Source of the DNA: an uncultured Ignavibacteriota bacterium
GTDB taxonomy: Bacteria > Bacteroidota > Ignavibacteria > Tepidaquicellales > Tepidaquicellaceae
Assembly (NCBI GenBank): GCA_937959065.1
Contig: CALGOI010000379.1
Location: 6,705 to 70,704 of the forward strand
Length of the DNA: 64,000 nucleotides
Direction of reading: 5' to 3'
Both the position numbers and the translations under genes were made by a program. Shown here one piece after another: positions 49,301 through 58,119 of this stretch; within the stretch, counting starts at the first letter, position 1, and the number at the start of each line of letters is the position of its first letter. The notes under the pieces are model-generated. The model searched no databases. It saw nothing but the letters and a program-made list of their open reading frames with translations, and was not told where the DNA came from.

Positions 49301-50936
49301 GAAGTGTAAGATCAATATTTCGAATATCGGGGAATATTTGACCAGGTTCCCAAACTCTATTGTTTCCTTTACAGCAGAGCCGGGAGATCGGATACGCTTT
49401 ATAAGGGATGAGGATGGTGACCTGTACTCCACTTATGAGGATGTGGAGATAATTGATGTACAGGGAGATGATCTTATTATATACACAGACTTTAGCCTTG
49501 GGGAACTTCAGGATGGGGTGATGTTTGAGGTGTATAAGCCTGAATTGGATGTTGAGGTTAAGACCTATTATGAGTTTGGAGAATGTTACGAAGTTGGAAA
49601 CCCCGGTGAATCTGATCGATACCACAAGGGTCCCACACAAGATCAAAACCCTGCCGACTTGTCCGGCACACCGGCTACCGGAACATTCTCTGTTGGAGAT
49701 GCCTATTATCGTGTTCGCAGCGTTCCGAGTGATGGAGGGGAGAAGGTAAGGTATGGCCATAATCAATTCATTAGTGATTTCTATGAGTCTTTTGATGAAT
49801 CCGTTGGCCGGGTTAATGCCGAAAATCCGGATTTTAAGCAGATAAGAAGGACCGAGGTTGACAGGTTTAGCGGTAAAATATTCCCTGAAACCAAGATAAA
49901 CAACCTCAACCGGTTCGATTTTAACGACCAAAAGCCATTGCCGAAGGAGCATGGCCCGATACAGAAGCTACAACGGGTAGAAAATGTATTGTTGGCCATC
50001 TGCCAGTTCAGGGTTAATGCGCTATACATAGAGGAATCTATCATTACGAACAACGAGGGTGTTGATACCATTACTACATCTCAGGATGTTATTGGAGGTG
50101 TTAGGGCACTTAAAGGTAAGTTTGGCACACTTCACCCTGAGTCAGTAGATGAATGGGAAGGAGAGGTAAGATGGTTTGATGTGAGCACCGGAAAAGTGTT
50201 GAGGTATGCCAACAATGGACTAACTCCTATTAGTGAGTTGAAGATGGGTAACTTCTTTTCGGATAAAGCCAAGGAGTATGGGCAAATACTAAGTCCGGAG
50301 ATTGCCACTGTCGTTTCCACTTACGATCCGTTTTTCGAGGAATATGTTTTGTCATTTAAGTTCCACGAAGCAATATTAACAGGAAACGACATTACGCCTG
50401 TTACGCTTGCATTTAGCGAGAAGATAAAACGATGGACTACGTTCTATTCTTTCGAACCGGAAGAATTGCAACGGGCCGGGCAGAACATTATTTCCTTTAA
50501 AACAGGAAATCTCTATTTACACAACCAGAACACTAACCGGGCTAATTATTATGGTTCTCAAGACGATGTGGAGATAAAGATAGTTGGCAATATCGATCCG
50601 TTTAGTGTTAAGGTGTTTAAAGGCATTACCGTTGACTCTCCTGTTTTATGGTGGTGTCCCGAGATACAGATACCAATTAACGCCAATCTTTCTGTACCGA
50701 TGAACAGCCGATTGAAGCCTGCCCACTTCAGGAATAAGGAAGGTAAGTGGTATGCCTCGTTCCTTCGGGATGAGAACACTCCCGGACCTGGTGTACATAA
50801 ATTGTTAAACGGTCGGGCGTTGAGGGGAGAAACGGTGGAAGTGTTGTTAAGGGCGAATGAAATTGATAAAGACATAGTTCTGATGAGTGTTGACCTGCTT
50901 TCAGTTAAGAGTGAATACAGCAACCGTCAGGCATAA
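46326..50936 (+). CDS. tail stabilisation / muzzle-type protein
   Basis: 1,536 aa. Starts 'LFINGGLNSDDDNRAMPPEDYRYALNIRNG', shortened here to 'NGGLNSDDDNRAMP', followed by seven or more beta-rich blocks: 'LLQWTDNRNEPRSINIEKA', 'FRTRLIFTDSEKSALGPIS', 'NRKHFGNTLEGYD', 'FGIVYYDHANRSNAV' and 'GFGPLDVV'. This is the long 'stabilisation protein' of crAss-like phages, which forms the lower tail (muzzle) in solved structures. A diverged partial second copy lies at 63047-64000 on the other strand. Confidence 0.8.
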   Translation: MAIVDKKLFINGGLNSDDDNRAMPPEDYRYALNIRNGSSDASNMGAVEGALGNELVSVTLPAGNNECVGSVEDRENQKVYYFIANDAGSHSIYEYDVITNSVELVMQDEVLNFNKFFPVHSADVIEGLLQWTDNRNEPRSINIEKAKKDKRFKYKFVFGLPGDDLIMSVGTDYSVEILDEVGGTVLAPYVFHTASDPNIVDDLEEAAKVIADAINNDITTSAELTATACGQYVEVEVDTAGYFEVIFTASTHDVLAIPQNFYYNGITEEQINSVKDPQHCEPQTSVVQDVDRESNRIRKHVFQFRTRLIFTDSEKSALGPISDIALDYNDCSGSSLGSANNCIVVNFTDTRLNDLTSLSVITGLEIFVRDHEEGKWRSVTVLDQHQFGIGTNSFKFYNDGIYSGIADEDADKLFDSHPILAEAQAIIKNRKHFGNTLEGYDPVCVDADIDIDYEESPDVIGHSITGKIFIRNAFVGQTEYKLHQPIWDNSSNDIQGTTVFGGFGPLDVVNGVGQDYDQILPLDGFVVYLAGTDFYDISKQAPNDNPNPQNPNGVYIGTNGNIRDDITGNGNSGETPETRAYSTFSIDGVPDGTYILRVASHKTTQDDLNDPGRRYQRSSTYVDDIGGGGQELLVTISGGNVDIGKIQIQDLTDPSLSTQSTAISGYVTDKDVTLPGSPTAEDYRSDTRVELANVELDIGVLFHSAKGHTTTDHNGFFWWGAPYTITGVAPNIDVDDVFTMDLSHSPTVVNENGDPFSAFDGAQHQEVVCRNTNNDVSINGRTKVEGSTGFPGVVVLSDHGRWILTDSVGDYSIIQYGDTLIYNASGQKRRYDSIRFFQRTVQCLVEFTPDSQLNNIFIGPSDFNFNNPFLLQPVVGTVIYSAIDPAWARGADWQFGIVYYDHANRSNAVNTSDRLIKHSTFYTEINPDTGLQDPDGKAILSWEVKHQPPDWATHWQWVRTKNTFAKSYLQWVADSVDYIDDSGASVSFANSTKCKINISNIGEYLTRFPNSIVSFTAEPGDRIRFIRDEDGDLYSTYEDVEIIDVQGDDLIIYTDFSLGELQDGVMFEVYKPELDVEVKTYYEFGECYEVGNPGESDRYHKGPTQDQNPADLSGTPATGTFSVGDAYYRVRSVPSDGGEKVRYGHNQFISDFYESFDESVGRVNAENPDFKQIRRTEVDRFSGKIFPETKINNLNRFDFNDQKPLPKEHGPIQKLQRVENVLLAICQFRVNALYIEESIITNNEGVDTITTSQDVIGGVRALKGKFGTLHPESVDEWEGEVRWFDVSTGKVLRYANNGLTPISELKMGNFFSDKAKEYGQILSPEIATVVSTYDPFFEEYVLSFKFHEAILTGNDITPVTLAFSEKIKRWTTFYSFEPEELQRAGQNIISFKTGNLYLHNQNTNRANYYGSQDDVEIKIVGNIDPFSVKVFKGITVDSPVLWWCPEIQIPINANLSVPMNSRLKPAHFRNKEGKWYASFLRDENTPGPGVHKLLNGRALRGETVEVLLRANEIDKDIVLMSVDLLSVKSEYSNRQA

Positions 50937-50948
50937 TTCATATATTTG

Positions 50949-51317
50949 ATGAATAGTTCTTTGGGGAAATTTCCTTGTACTGGATGCGGTGTTTGTTGCA
51001 TGAACGTGTCATCTGTATTGAATAGGGCCAAAGAAGGAAAAATAGACGATCCAGACCTTAAAAAGGCGATTGACGCATTTCCTTACAAGGCAATGGAAAA
51101 CGGTTCGTGCGAGATGCTTGATGATAACGGTAAATGTAAGGTGTACGATAACCGCCCTGAACTATGTAATACAGACGTGATGTTTGAGAAGGTTTGGAGC
51201 AAGAAGATGAGTAAGTCGGACTATTTTAAAGAATCTGCCCGTGCGTGTAACAACATGATCAAGTACAGTGAATTGCCAAAGGAGTTCCTTATTGACGAAA
51301 AACAGTTTGACGAATGA
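50949..51317 (+). CDS. YkgJ-like Cys-cluster protein in the tail module
   Basis: 122 aa from ATG 50949; a TTG three bases earlier is possible. 'CTGCGVCC' near the N-terminus and later 'CKVYDNRPELC' match the CxxCxxCC...CxxYxxRPxxC pattern of YkgJ-type proteins, which chelate zinc or iron. Unusual between tail genes; ATGA overlap with the next. Confidence 0.65.
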   Translation: MNSSLGKFPCTGCGVCCMNVSSVLNRAKEGKIDDPDLKKAIDAFPYKAMENGSCEMLDDNGKCKVYDNRPELCNTDVMFEKVWSKKMSKSDYFKESARACNNMIKYSELPKEFLIDEKQFDE

Positions 51318-52027
51318 GCCCTCTTGTCACATCAGCACTATTTGCAGGCGTTCCGGCCTTAGCCAAAATGGGCGTGGGGATTGGCCAAAAAATAAAAGCC
51401 AACAAGCTTAGTAAAACTCCACGTCCTGTTTATCAGCGCCCAGGAGAGATCGACAAGTATGTTCAATCATCTTTATCACGATCTGCGTCCCCACGAATTG
51501 CCGGTCATGAAGCTATTGAGCAAAAACTTGGTGCGGCCTCAGCAAATGTTATGAGGACTGCCCAGGATGCTGCTGATCCGATGGCCTTCTTAGGTGCTGT
51601 TAGTTCAGCTAAAGGCCGGGAGCAAGATGCTATTCTTGATCTTGGTATTGCCGGGGCACAGGATAAGGCAAGGCGTGAGGAGGCTGCAAATCAGGCGTTG
51701 CTTACCGGTGCCCAATACAAGGATAAGGAGTTTGAGATAAACGAGTTGATGCCTTATCAGCAGGCTAAGGCGGCTGAATCTGCGCTAAGGGAAAGCGGCA
51801 CTCAAAACCTTATAGGAGGGATAACAGACTTGTCTGGTGTTGCAAGTAGTATGATAGGAATTGGCGGAGGCGGAGACACCAAGGTTACTACAGGCGCAGT
51901 AAACGACACTGTTGCAGGCCAACAAGTTACAGATCCCGCAAACGTTATGAATATGAGTGACGCTGATAAGAACAGGCTGAAGATTCAAAATCCTCGACTA
52001 TACGCCACCCTATTCCCTAACGGCTAA
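51314..52027 (+). CDS. internal virion / cargo-like protein 1
   Basis: 237 aa. Short Gly/Ala-rich N-terminus with a membrane-like segment ('LVTSALFAGVPALAKMGVG'), then Ala/Glu/Gln-rich helix (about 75-155) and a Gly-rich tail. Typical of small ejected virion proteins next to tail genes. Confidence 0.6.
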   Translation: MSPLVTSALFAGVPALAKMGVGIGQKIKANKLSKTPRPVYQRPGEIDKYVQSSLSRSASPRIAGHEAIEQKLGAASANVMRTAQDAADPMAFLGAVSSAKGREQDAILDLGIAGAQDKARREEAANQALLTGAQYKDKEFEINELMPYQQAKAAESALRESGTQNLIGGITDLSGVASSMIGIGGGGDTKVTTGAVNDTVAGQQVTDPANVMNMSDADKNRLKIQNPRLYATLFPNG

Positions 52028-53502
52028 TGGACCCACTTGGACAGGTATATCAAGGAGTAGGCGGCACGGGTGCGGCAGTGATAATTGAGGCACAAGGACT
52101 GGATCCTGTTGCGCTACACGCCCAGCGTGTTAATCAGTATTGGCAGAATAAGGCGGCCGAGGCGCAAGTTAGGCAACAGCAGTTTGACGCTGCATTTAAG
52201 CAACTAAACGACTTTAAGGGTGACGGATGGTACCAACACGATAAGTACCTGAAGGAGATGAGTAATACACTCACCGATGAACTAACTACAGCCTACATAG
52301 GCGGAGGAAATCCATTTGACCCTTCCGATTCCGGGTATATTGACTTTTCCAGGAGGATGAAGGACATTGAATCTGCCCACAATTATTCGAAGCAGATCAA
52401 GGACTACCACGATGAGGTTTTCACGAAAATGCAAGGCGCAGAGCCTGGAACATACACTGCTGAAAGCATGTTGGAGTTTGAGGCGTTCTACTCACTTCCA
52501 TTTGAAGAACAACTTCAAACTAAACTTCCTGTTTTGGTCGAAACACCAGAGGCTACTGATTGGTATGGTGATTTTACAAAAACCGTTAAACCGTCCACTA
52601 AGTACACACGTATTGATGAGAACGGGGTTTCGGTTACCAATCAGAAAGCCAACAAGGATGCTAATGCCATTATTGTAAATAATTGGCTGGACACTTATGC
52701 CGGCCGTGATGAATTACTGGCGTATTTTAACGGGGATGTAAATGCTGCTATTGACTTTCTTAATGGTGATGTAAACTCAAGAGCAGACATCACCTATATG
52801 AAGAGCGTTGATCCTGCTGATGTGTTTGGCACCGGTTCTGCTGACGACAACAACCCTCTTGGCCTTGGAACAAGGGTATATGAAGTTCCATTTGTTCCGG
52901 GCGGAGACAAATCATTCGGAACTTATGAGACTACGGCCACGAACGAATACGCATTAAACGGCCGGGAGATAATCATTAACACTCCTGAGTACTTTAATGT
53001 GAGTACCGGAAAGTGGAACAGGGGTGTAGCCGAGAATATCAATTTCATTCCGGAAGGTGTTGTTAGGTACAATGTTGCCGGTCAAGCCACTACATTTACC
53101 TACAACAACCAAACATTCAGCCTTGAGGAGGGAGATATAATTCCTGACGAATGGATATCCACGATGAAGTCTCAAAATGTTCTTATACAACAACGTGATT
53201 TTGTAAGGGGTATTGAGCGGTATGTTGAGGAAACAACCGTTCCTGTAACGGAAAGTTATGCGGACAGGGTTGTGCGGGAACAACAGGGCGTTCCATTGCC
53301 TGTGGAGACAGAATATTCCAAGAGAGAAGAAACGGTATATGTTCCGCTGGATTATGTTCAGGATGACCTTGTTCGTTCTGTTAAGGGTTATGGTAACTTT
53401 GTGGCCGACATGAATAAGCACCAACAATACAATGCACAGAGCGGAATATTCAGCGGCACCGGCCCTGCCCAAATAAATTCGACAGGAATAACTTGGGAAT
53501 AA
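52027..53502 (+). CDS. internal virion / cargo-like protein 2
   Basis: 491 aa. An N-terminal helical Gln-rich segment (about 25-60), the remainder mixed, with no transmembrane helix. Lies between two cargo-like proteins and overlaps the upstream stop. Probably ejected with DNA or part of the tail tip. Not recognised. Confidence 0.55.
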   Translation: MDPLGQVYQGVGGTGAAVIIEAQGLDPVALHAQRVNQYWQNKAAEAQVRQQQFDAAFKQLNDFKGDGWYQHDKYLKEMSNTLTDELTTAYIGGGNPFDPSDSGYIDFSRRMKDIESAHNYSKQIKDYHDEVFTKMQGAEPGTYTAESMLEFEAFYSLPFEEQLQTKLPVLVETPEATDWYGDFTKTVKPSTKYTRIDENGVSVTNQKANKDANAIIVNNWLDTYAGRDELLAYFNGDVNAAIDFLNGDVNSRADITYMKSVDPADVFGTGSADDNNPLGLGTRVYEVPFVPGGDKSFGTYETTATNEYALNGREIIINTPEYFNVSTGKWNRGVAENINFIPEGVVRYNVAGQATTFTYNNQTFSLEEGDIIPDEWISTMKSQNVLIQQRDFVRGIERYVEETTVPVTESYADRVVREQQGVPLPVETEYSKREETVYVPLDYVQDDLVRSVKGYGNFVADMNKHQQYNAQSGIFSGTGPAQINSTGITWE

Positions 53503-56500
53503 ATGGATCCGTTAGCCTCAGTAAATAGCGATAAAATGACAGCCTTTCACGAGGTTATGTCCAAGGCGTATTCCGACATTCCTGATTATGACACGTTTGT
53601 AACCACCTTGGTTAACGATGAGGTTAAGAGAAGGCAGGTGTTCGATAGTATGCTAAAGGCTTACCCCGGTGATCAGGTTGATTATGTAACCTGGCAGGAC
53701 AATCTTGGCTTAAAAAAAAAAGTCGGATTTACCGATGGCTCAAGTTTGCTCGAAAACTCCGTTATCTCCGGTGGAGAAACCCCCTCTATTTCCGTACCTA
53801 ACTCGGGTGCGCCACAGTATTTCTCTTCAACTCAGGAAAATCTCAACAATGCTGCTCCGGCAGCGCAAATAGAGCAGCTTCAAAAAGAGGTTTGGGAGGA
53901 GAATAACCCGGAGGCAGGGCCCCATCAATTTGTTAAGCCAATTGTATCAAAGCCGGAAACTTCGGAGGAGCCGCTTATAAAGCACTATTTCACCACTGAC
54001 CCTAATATCACACAGGTGGGATTGTACCCTGAGCCTGAGACGCTGACCAAGCACCAGGTTAAGCAATTAGAGAATCTTGATGAGTCTCAGCTTGCCCAGA
54101 ACATAGAGCAGTACAAGGAGAAGCAACAAGAGATATTTGCCGAACAGGAAAGAATGGCCGGCCACTGGCAGTGGTTATATGATCAGAACCTAAAGCAGCG
54201 GGATCCGGAGCAATACGATCAGGTTGTAGAGGAACGAGATAAGCAGACAAGGTTGATGGAGATAAGCAACCGGTTTGCTGAACTTGAGAAGCTTGTTTAT
54301 TCGAAACCATCCGAAATACCCGCCATGGGAGCGGATGGGGTTACATTTGAAGATCAAGCACTGGTTGATGAGTGGAACTCACTTATAGGTGAATGGAACG
54401 AATTAGCAGGATACTTCAGGGAAAAATATCCTCAAACGGAAGAAGTGGGTGGTGTTGAGTTGGAATACTCTACAGAGGCACGGGTTAACGCATGGAACGA
54501 GTTTCTTCAACCTAAACGGGACAGGCTTGATGAGATAAATAAGCAAATAGATGAATTGTCTAACAACCTCAACTATGACTATTTAAAGTCTCCTGATGAA
54601 AGATATACTGACACCGAAGTTCAGTTGATCAATTTGCAATTGGAGGAGCTAACCAAGGAGCGTGGTGACTTGTCTGATTATCTTGATGAGATGGAGAAGG
54701 AGTTGTGGCTGATCCAGAATCCTATACCTGGAAGTGAGAAATGGAAGCTAAATACACCTCTTGCCGTTAGTTACGGAAACGCTGTACTACAAGGACTTTC
54801 ATCGGCTGTTCTTGGAACAGTGGAGGGCGCAATAATGCTTCATGGTATGACCGTGCCGGATGAGGTTATTGGTATTCTGAATGAAAGCGGAACATCGCCA
54901 CATGAGTGGGTTTTATACAAGCTTAACCAAGCGCAGGATTGGGCGAACGAAACATGGCAGACCAATCCTATGTACAGTGGTGAACTTGGCCATCAGGTTG
55001 CTAATGGTGCAGGGCAAATAGCTGCGTTTATAGCTGGTGGATGGGCAGGACAAGCGATGAGGCTTCCTGCTTGGGTGACCAGCACAAGCATGGGTGCTTT
55101 GAGTGTGGGATCACACGAATATCAAGTGGCTTATGACATGACACAGGATGCCAACCGAATGGATATGGATTCTTGGGTTAAGAAGTACGCAAGCGAGCCC
55201 GAAGATGTGGTAAAACTTGTGCAGCAGTACAAAGACCTGCATGAACGGGACCCGTATGATGTGGGTATGGACTCATTCCTTGTTTCAGCACCATGGGGCG
55301 CACTTGAGGGCATTGTTATCGGAAGGTTCTTTGGAAGACTTAATAAAGCCACTGGCGGACAGGTAGCCGAAAAGATGGCCAACGGCTTTGCCGACAAGTT
55401 TAAGAACGTGTTTAATAATGCCGGCAATTACATGCTTGGCAGCGGGGTTAAGTTCGGCTTTGAAGAAGGTGTTCAGGAGATGATAACCGAGATAGGCACC
55501 AATTGGGCTAACGGGGAGCTTTACGATAAAACCCGTGATGTGTTCGAAAATGTTGGCATGGCCGGAGAGGTGGGAGGTATATTAGGGTTTACCCTTGGAG
55601 CTATGCTTCCCGTGGTTAAAAAGCGCTATGGCGGTAAGTTGTCTCAGGAGGAGCTTATTGATGTTAAGGTAGCTGAATCATACATTAATGAGCAGCTATC
55701 AAGGCTTGAAGGAATAGATGATCTTGAGGTGTTTAACCCAATTGAGTATTCGAGTGAGGCTAAATTGATACAAGAAGAGATCGTTCGAATTGAGGCTGAC
55801 CTTGCAAAGGGTGGGATAGACGCTAACACACAAGGAATATTAGAAACCCAACTTGAGGAACTGAATACTGAGCTTGCTGTTCAGATAAACGAGGACATGG
55901 AATCTCAGCGGGAGATTGATAAGCTGAGATTGCGGGGTGGTGTTATAGCCGAGATACTAACGGACATGACCAATGCCTATAATGCAGGAAAACTTTCTCC
56001 TGAAAGCGCTGAGGCATTGTCGGGCAATATAGAGGAACTTACTGCTGAATTAGAGAGTATTAACCAACAATTAGAAAGCTATGCCGAAGGAGTTGGAGAG
56101 GAAACTCAAGAAAAAGGCCAGGAAGAAGTTTCCGGGCAACAAGAAACGACAGAACCGGTACGTGTACGGGACGTTGAACAAGTTGAAGTAGCAGACCAAA
56201 TAACCGGTCTTGCTCAAAAGATAATGGCAGGAGAAACCGAGTTCACTGCCGAGGAGTTGCAGTTGCAACAAAATAACCCTCAATTACTTGAACAAGAACT
56301 AAACAGACTTAAAGATGAAGGACAACTCGAAACCAGAGAGACTGGCGTACCTGTACAAGTCGAAGGGCAAACAGGGCAAATCCAAGCCGAAGAAGAAGTA
56401 CAGCCGGCCCAAGCAGTCGAAGGGGTTGTATTAAAGCCTTATGTTACGGATGATGGCCGTTATACGGTAACCCCAACAGAACAAGGTGTTCAGATCATCA

Positions 56501-58110
56501 ACAATAAGACGAAGAATGTCATCGACCCCCGTAGTGCCAACTACAAAACCGTTCTTGATTTTTACAAGCGGTCAAACATAGAGGCATTACGGGAAGGCGG
56601 CAGGGTAAAACCCGAGCCGGGAATGACTGAGGACCAGTACCGATCTTCCGTATTGGAAACCTCAACAAATCCGCAGGAAATAGCCGAAGAGTATTTAAGG
56701 GCCTTGGCGGAGCCTCCTGATGCCACACATATTGACGACATACTTGTTGACCATTTATCGGCCATTACGCCTGATTCATTCTATCAGTGGGGAGACAAGA
56801 ATTATGTTACGCCACAGATACGCAATAACTACTTCAAGACCAAAAAGAAAGGAGGTGTTCCGCTTGATGTTATTGCGCAGGAGATAGTGGAGGAATATGC
56901 CCCGCCCGGAATGGATGAGCAGGCCGTGATAGAGGCGATGATAGACTTTGTTGTGGATAATCCCGGAGGCACCCAATCTTACAAACCTGTTTCTGAGGCA
57001 GCACGAAGCCTTGCCGGTAAGTTTCAGGATGTGGCCGGGTTTAAGATAGATGAGGATTTTGCACGTGATTTGGCAGGGGTAGATGAGCAAGCATCTCAGT
57101 TATCCGATCAGGTTGCCGATATTATAGCCTCAGAAGGAATTACCAAGGATAACTGGGCCCAACTCAGGGATGAGTTGTTCTACTTATCTGATGAAGAAAT
57201 AGCACTAATTGATACTCATTATGGCACACAAGAACAAACGCAAGTCCAGCCAGAGGCCGTCACTGAAGAAGGTGCAGGCCGTGTTGAAGGTGAACCAACT
57301 CTTAAACCAACTCCGGGCAGGGTAGAGGCTTCTCCTGAAATAGAGGCTGTTGTAGAGGACTTTGTTTCCAAGAACCCAAAAAAGCCCTACGGGAATACAC
57401 TATTCTCGGACTTTGTTAAGTTGAATTATCCACAAATAGATGCGGATGCTACTCAGGCGTATTACGATTCTGTTACGGAAATGCAGAACAAAGAGGAGCA
57501 GGCGCGGGCTGAGGTTCGTGATAATTTACAGAATAGACGGGATTCTGTATTCTCCATACTTCAGGCTAAGGTTGATGAGTCAGCCAATACGGCCAAGCAA
57601 CAGGCAAAGGATAATGTTACAGAGGCTTCAATACCGGTTCTTGATGCTGTTAAGGCTGCCCGAAAGGGGGTTGCTTATGCGAGTTCTGCACTAAATAAGT
57701 TTCAGGACGCTACGTTTGGAAAAGCGGTAGATGCTGCTGAGGACTTTGTGGCCAAGAAAATAAAACAGGCCAATGCCAGTCATAATAAAGCGGCAGTTGG
57801 TGTTTCCCAGGCGCTATCAATTTATTTTGGTGGAATGCCGTACACCAAAGCTGATCTGAAGAACAAACTGCAGTTCAACGGGCAGGTAAACTTCTCTAAG
57901 GTGCAGGCGGAAAAGATGATGAAGGAAATGTGGGCCATGGTCGAAGGCAGCCCTCAGTCCCTTATCAAGATACACAAGCTGCTCGATCCGGAGGTTTACG
58001 AAGTGAGGGGCTTGGAGGCAGGGGAAATGCCCACTCTTGATGACCTTACTACGAACGAGAGAAGGCTGTACGAAACCATTACGGAGATAAACGCCTATGT
58101 TCACTACTAA
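53503..58110 (+). CDS. giant internal virion protein (first part of a larger frame)
   Basis: 1,535 aa. Long helical and coiled regions (about 185-420), membrane-like Gly/Ala/Val stretches at about 430-460 and 500-530, an acidic Glu/Gln-rich middle (about 855-965), and a last 200 residues with 'SALNKFQDATFGKAVDAAEDF'. Such proteins are packaged and ejected in podoviruses. It ends at TAA 58108-58110, but the frame continues without another stop into the next gene at 58120, and the sequence on both sides of the stop looks like one domain. Confidence 0.7.
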   Translation: MDPLASVNSDKMTAFHEVMSKAYSDIPDYDTFVTTLVNDEVKRRQVFDSMLKAYPGDQVDYVTWQDNLGLKKKVGFTDGSSLLENSVISGGETPSISVPNSGAPQYFSSTQENLNNAAPAAQIEQLQKEVWEENNPEAGPHQFVKPIVSKPETSEEPLIKHYFTTDPNITQVGLYPEPETLTKHQVKQLENLDESQLAQNIEQYKEKQQEIFAEQERMAGHWQWLYDQNLKQRDPEQYDQVVEERDKQTRLMEISNRFAELEKLVYSKPSEIPAMGADGVTFEDQALVDEWNSLIGEWNELAGYFREKYPQTEEVGGVELEYSTEARVNAWNEFLQPKRDRLDEINKQIDELSNNLNYDYLKSPDERYTDTEVQLINLQLEELTKERGDLSDYLDEMEKELWLIQNPIPGSEKWKLNTPLAVSYGNAVLQGLSSAVLGTVEGAIMLHGMTVPDEVIGILNESGTSPHEWVLYKLNQAQDWANETWQTNPMYSGELGHQVANGAGQIAAFIAGGWAGQAMRLPAWVTSTSMGALSVGSHEYQVAYDMTQDANRMDMDSWVKKYASEPEDVVKLVQQYKDLHERDPYDVGMDSFLVSAPWGALEGIVIGRFFGRLNKATGGQVAEKMANGFADKFKNVFNNAGNYMLGSGVKFGFEEGVQEMITEIGTNWANGELYDKTRDVFENVGMAGEVGGILGFTLGAMLPVVKKRYGGKLSQEELIDVKVAESYINEQLSRLEGIDDLEVFNPIEYSSEAKLIQEEIVRIEADLAKGGIDANTQGILETQLEELNTELAVQINEDMESQREIDKLRLRGGVIAEILTDMTNAYNAGKLSPESAEALSGNIEELTAELESINQQLESYAEGVGEETQEKGQEEVSGQQETTEPVRVRDVEQVEVADQITGLAQKIMAGETEFTAEELQLQQNNPQLLEQELNRLKDEGQLETRETGVPVQVEGQTGQIQAEEEVQPAQAVEGVVLKPYVTDDGRYTVTPTEQGVQIINNKTKNVIDPRSANYKTVLDFYKRSNIEALREGGRVKPEPGMTEDQYRSSVLETSTNPQEIAEEYLRALAEPPDATHIDDILVDHLSAITPDSFYQWGDKNYVTPQIRNNYFKTKKKGGVPLDVIAQEIVEEYAPPGMDEQAVIEAMIDFVVDNPGGTQSYKPVSEAARSLAGKFQDVAGFKIDEDFARDLAGVDEQASQLSDQVADIIASEGITKDNWAQLRDELFYLSDEEIALIDTHYGTQEQTQVQPEAVTEEGAGRVEGEPTLKPTPGRVEASPEIEAVVEDFVSKNPKKPYGNTLFSDFVKLNYPQIDADATQAYYDSVTEMQNKEEQARAEVRDNLQNRRDSVFSILQAKVDESANTAKQQAKDNVTEASIPVLDAVKAARKGVAYASSALNKFQDATFGKAVDAAEDFVAKKIKQANASHNKAAVGVSQALSIYFGGMPYTKADLKNKLQFNGQVNFSKVQAEKMMKEMWAMVEGSPQSLIKIHKLLDPEVYEVRGLEAGEMPTLDDLTTNERRLYETITEINAYVHY

Positions 58111-58119
58111 AATTTATCC

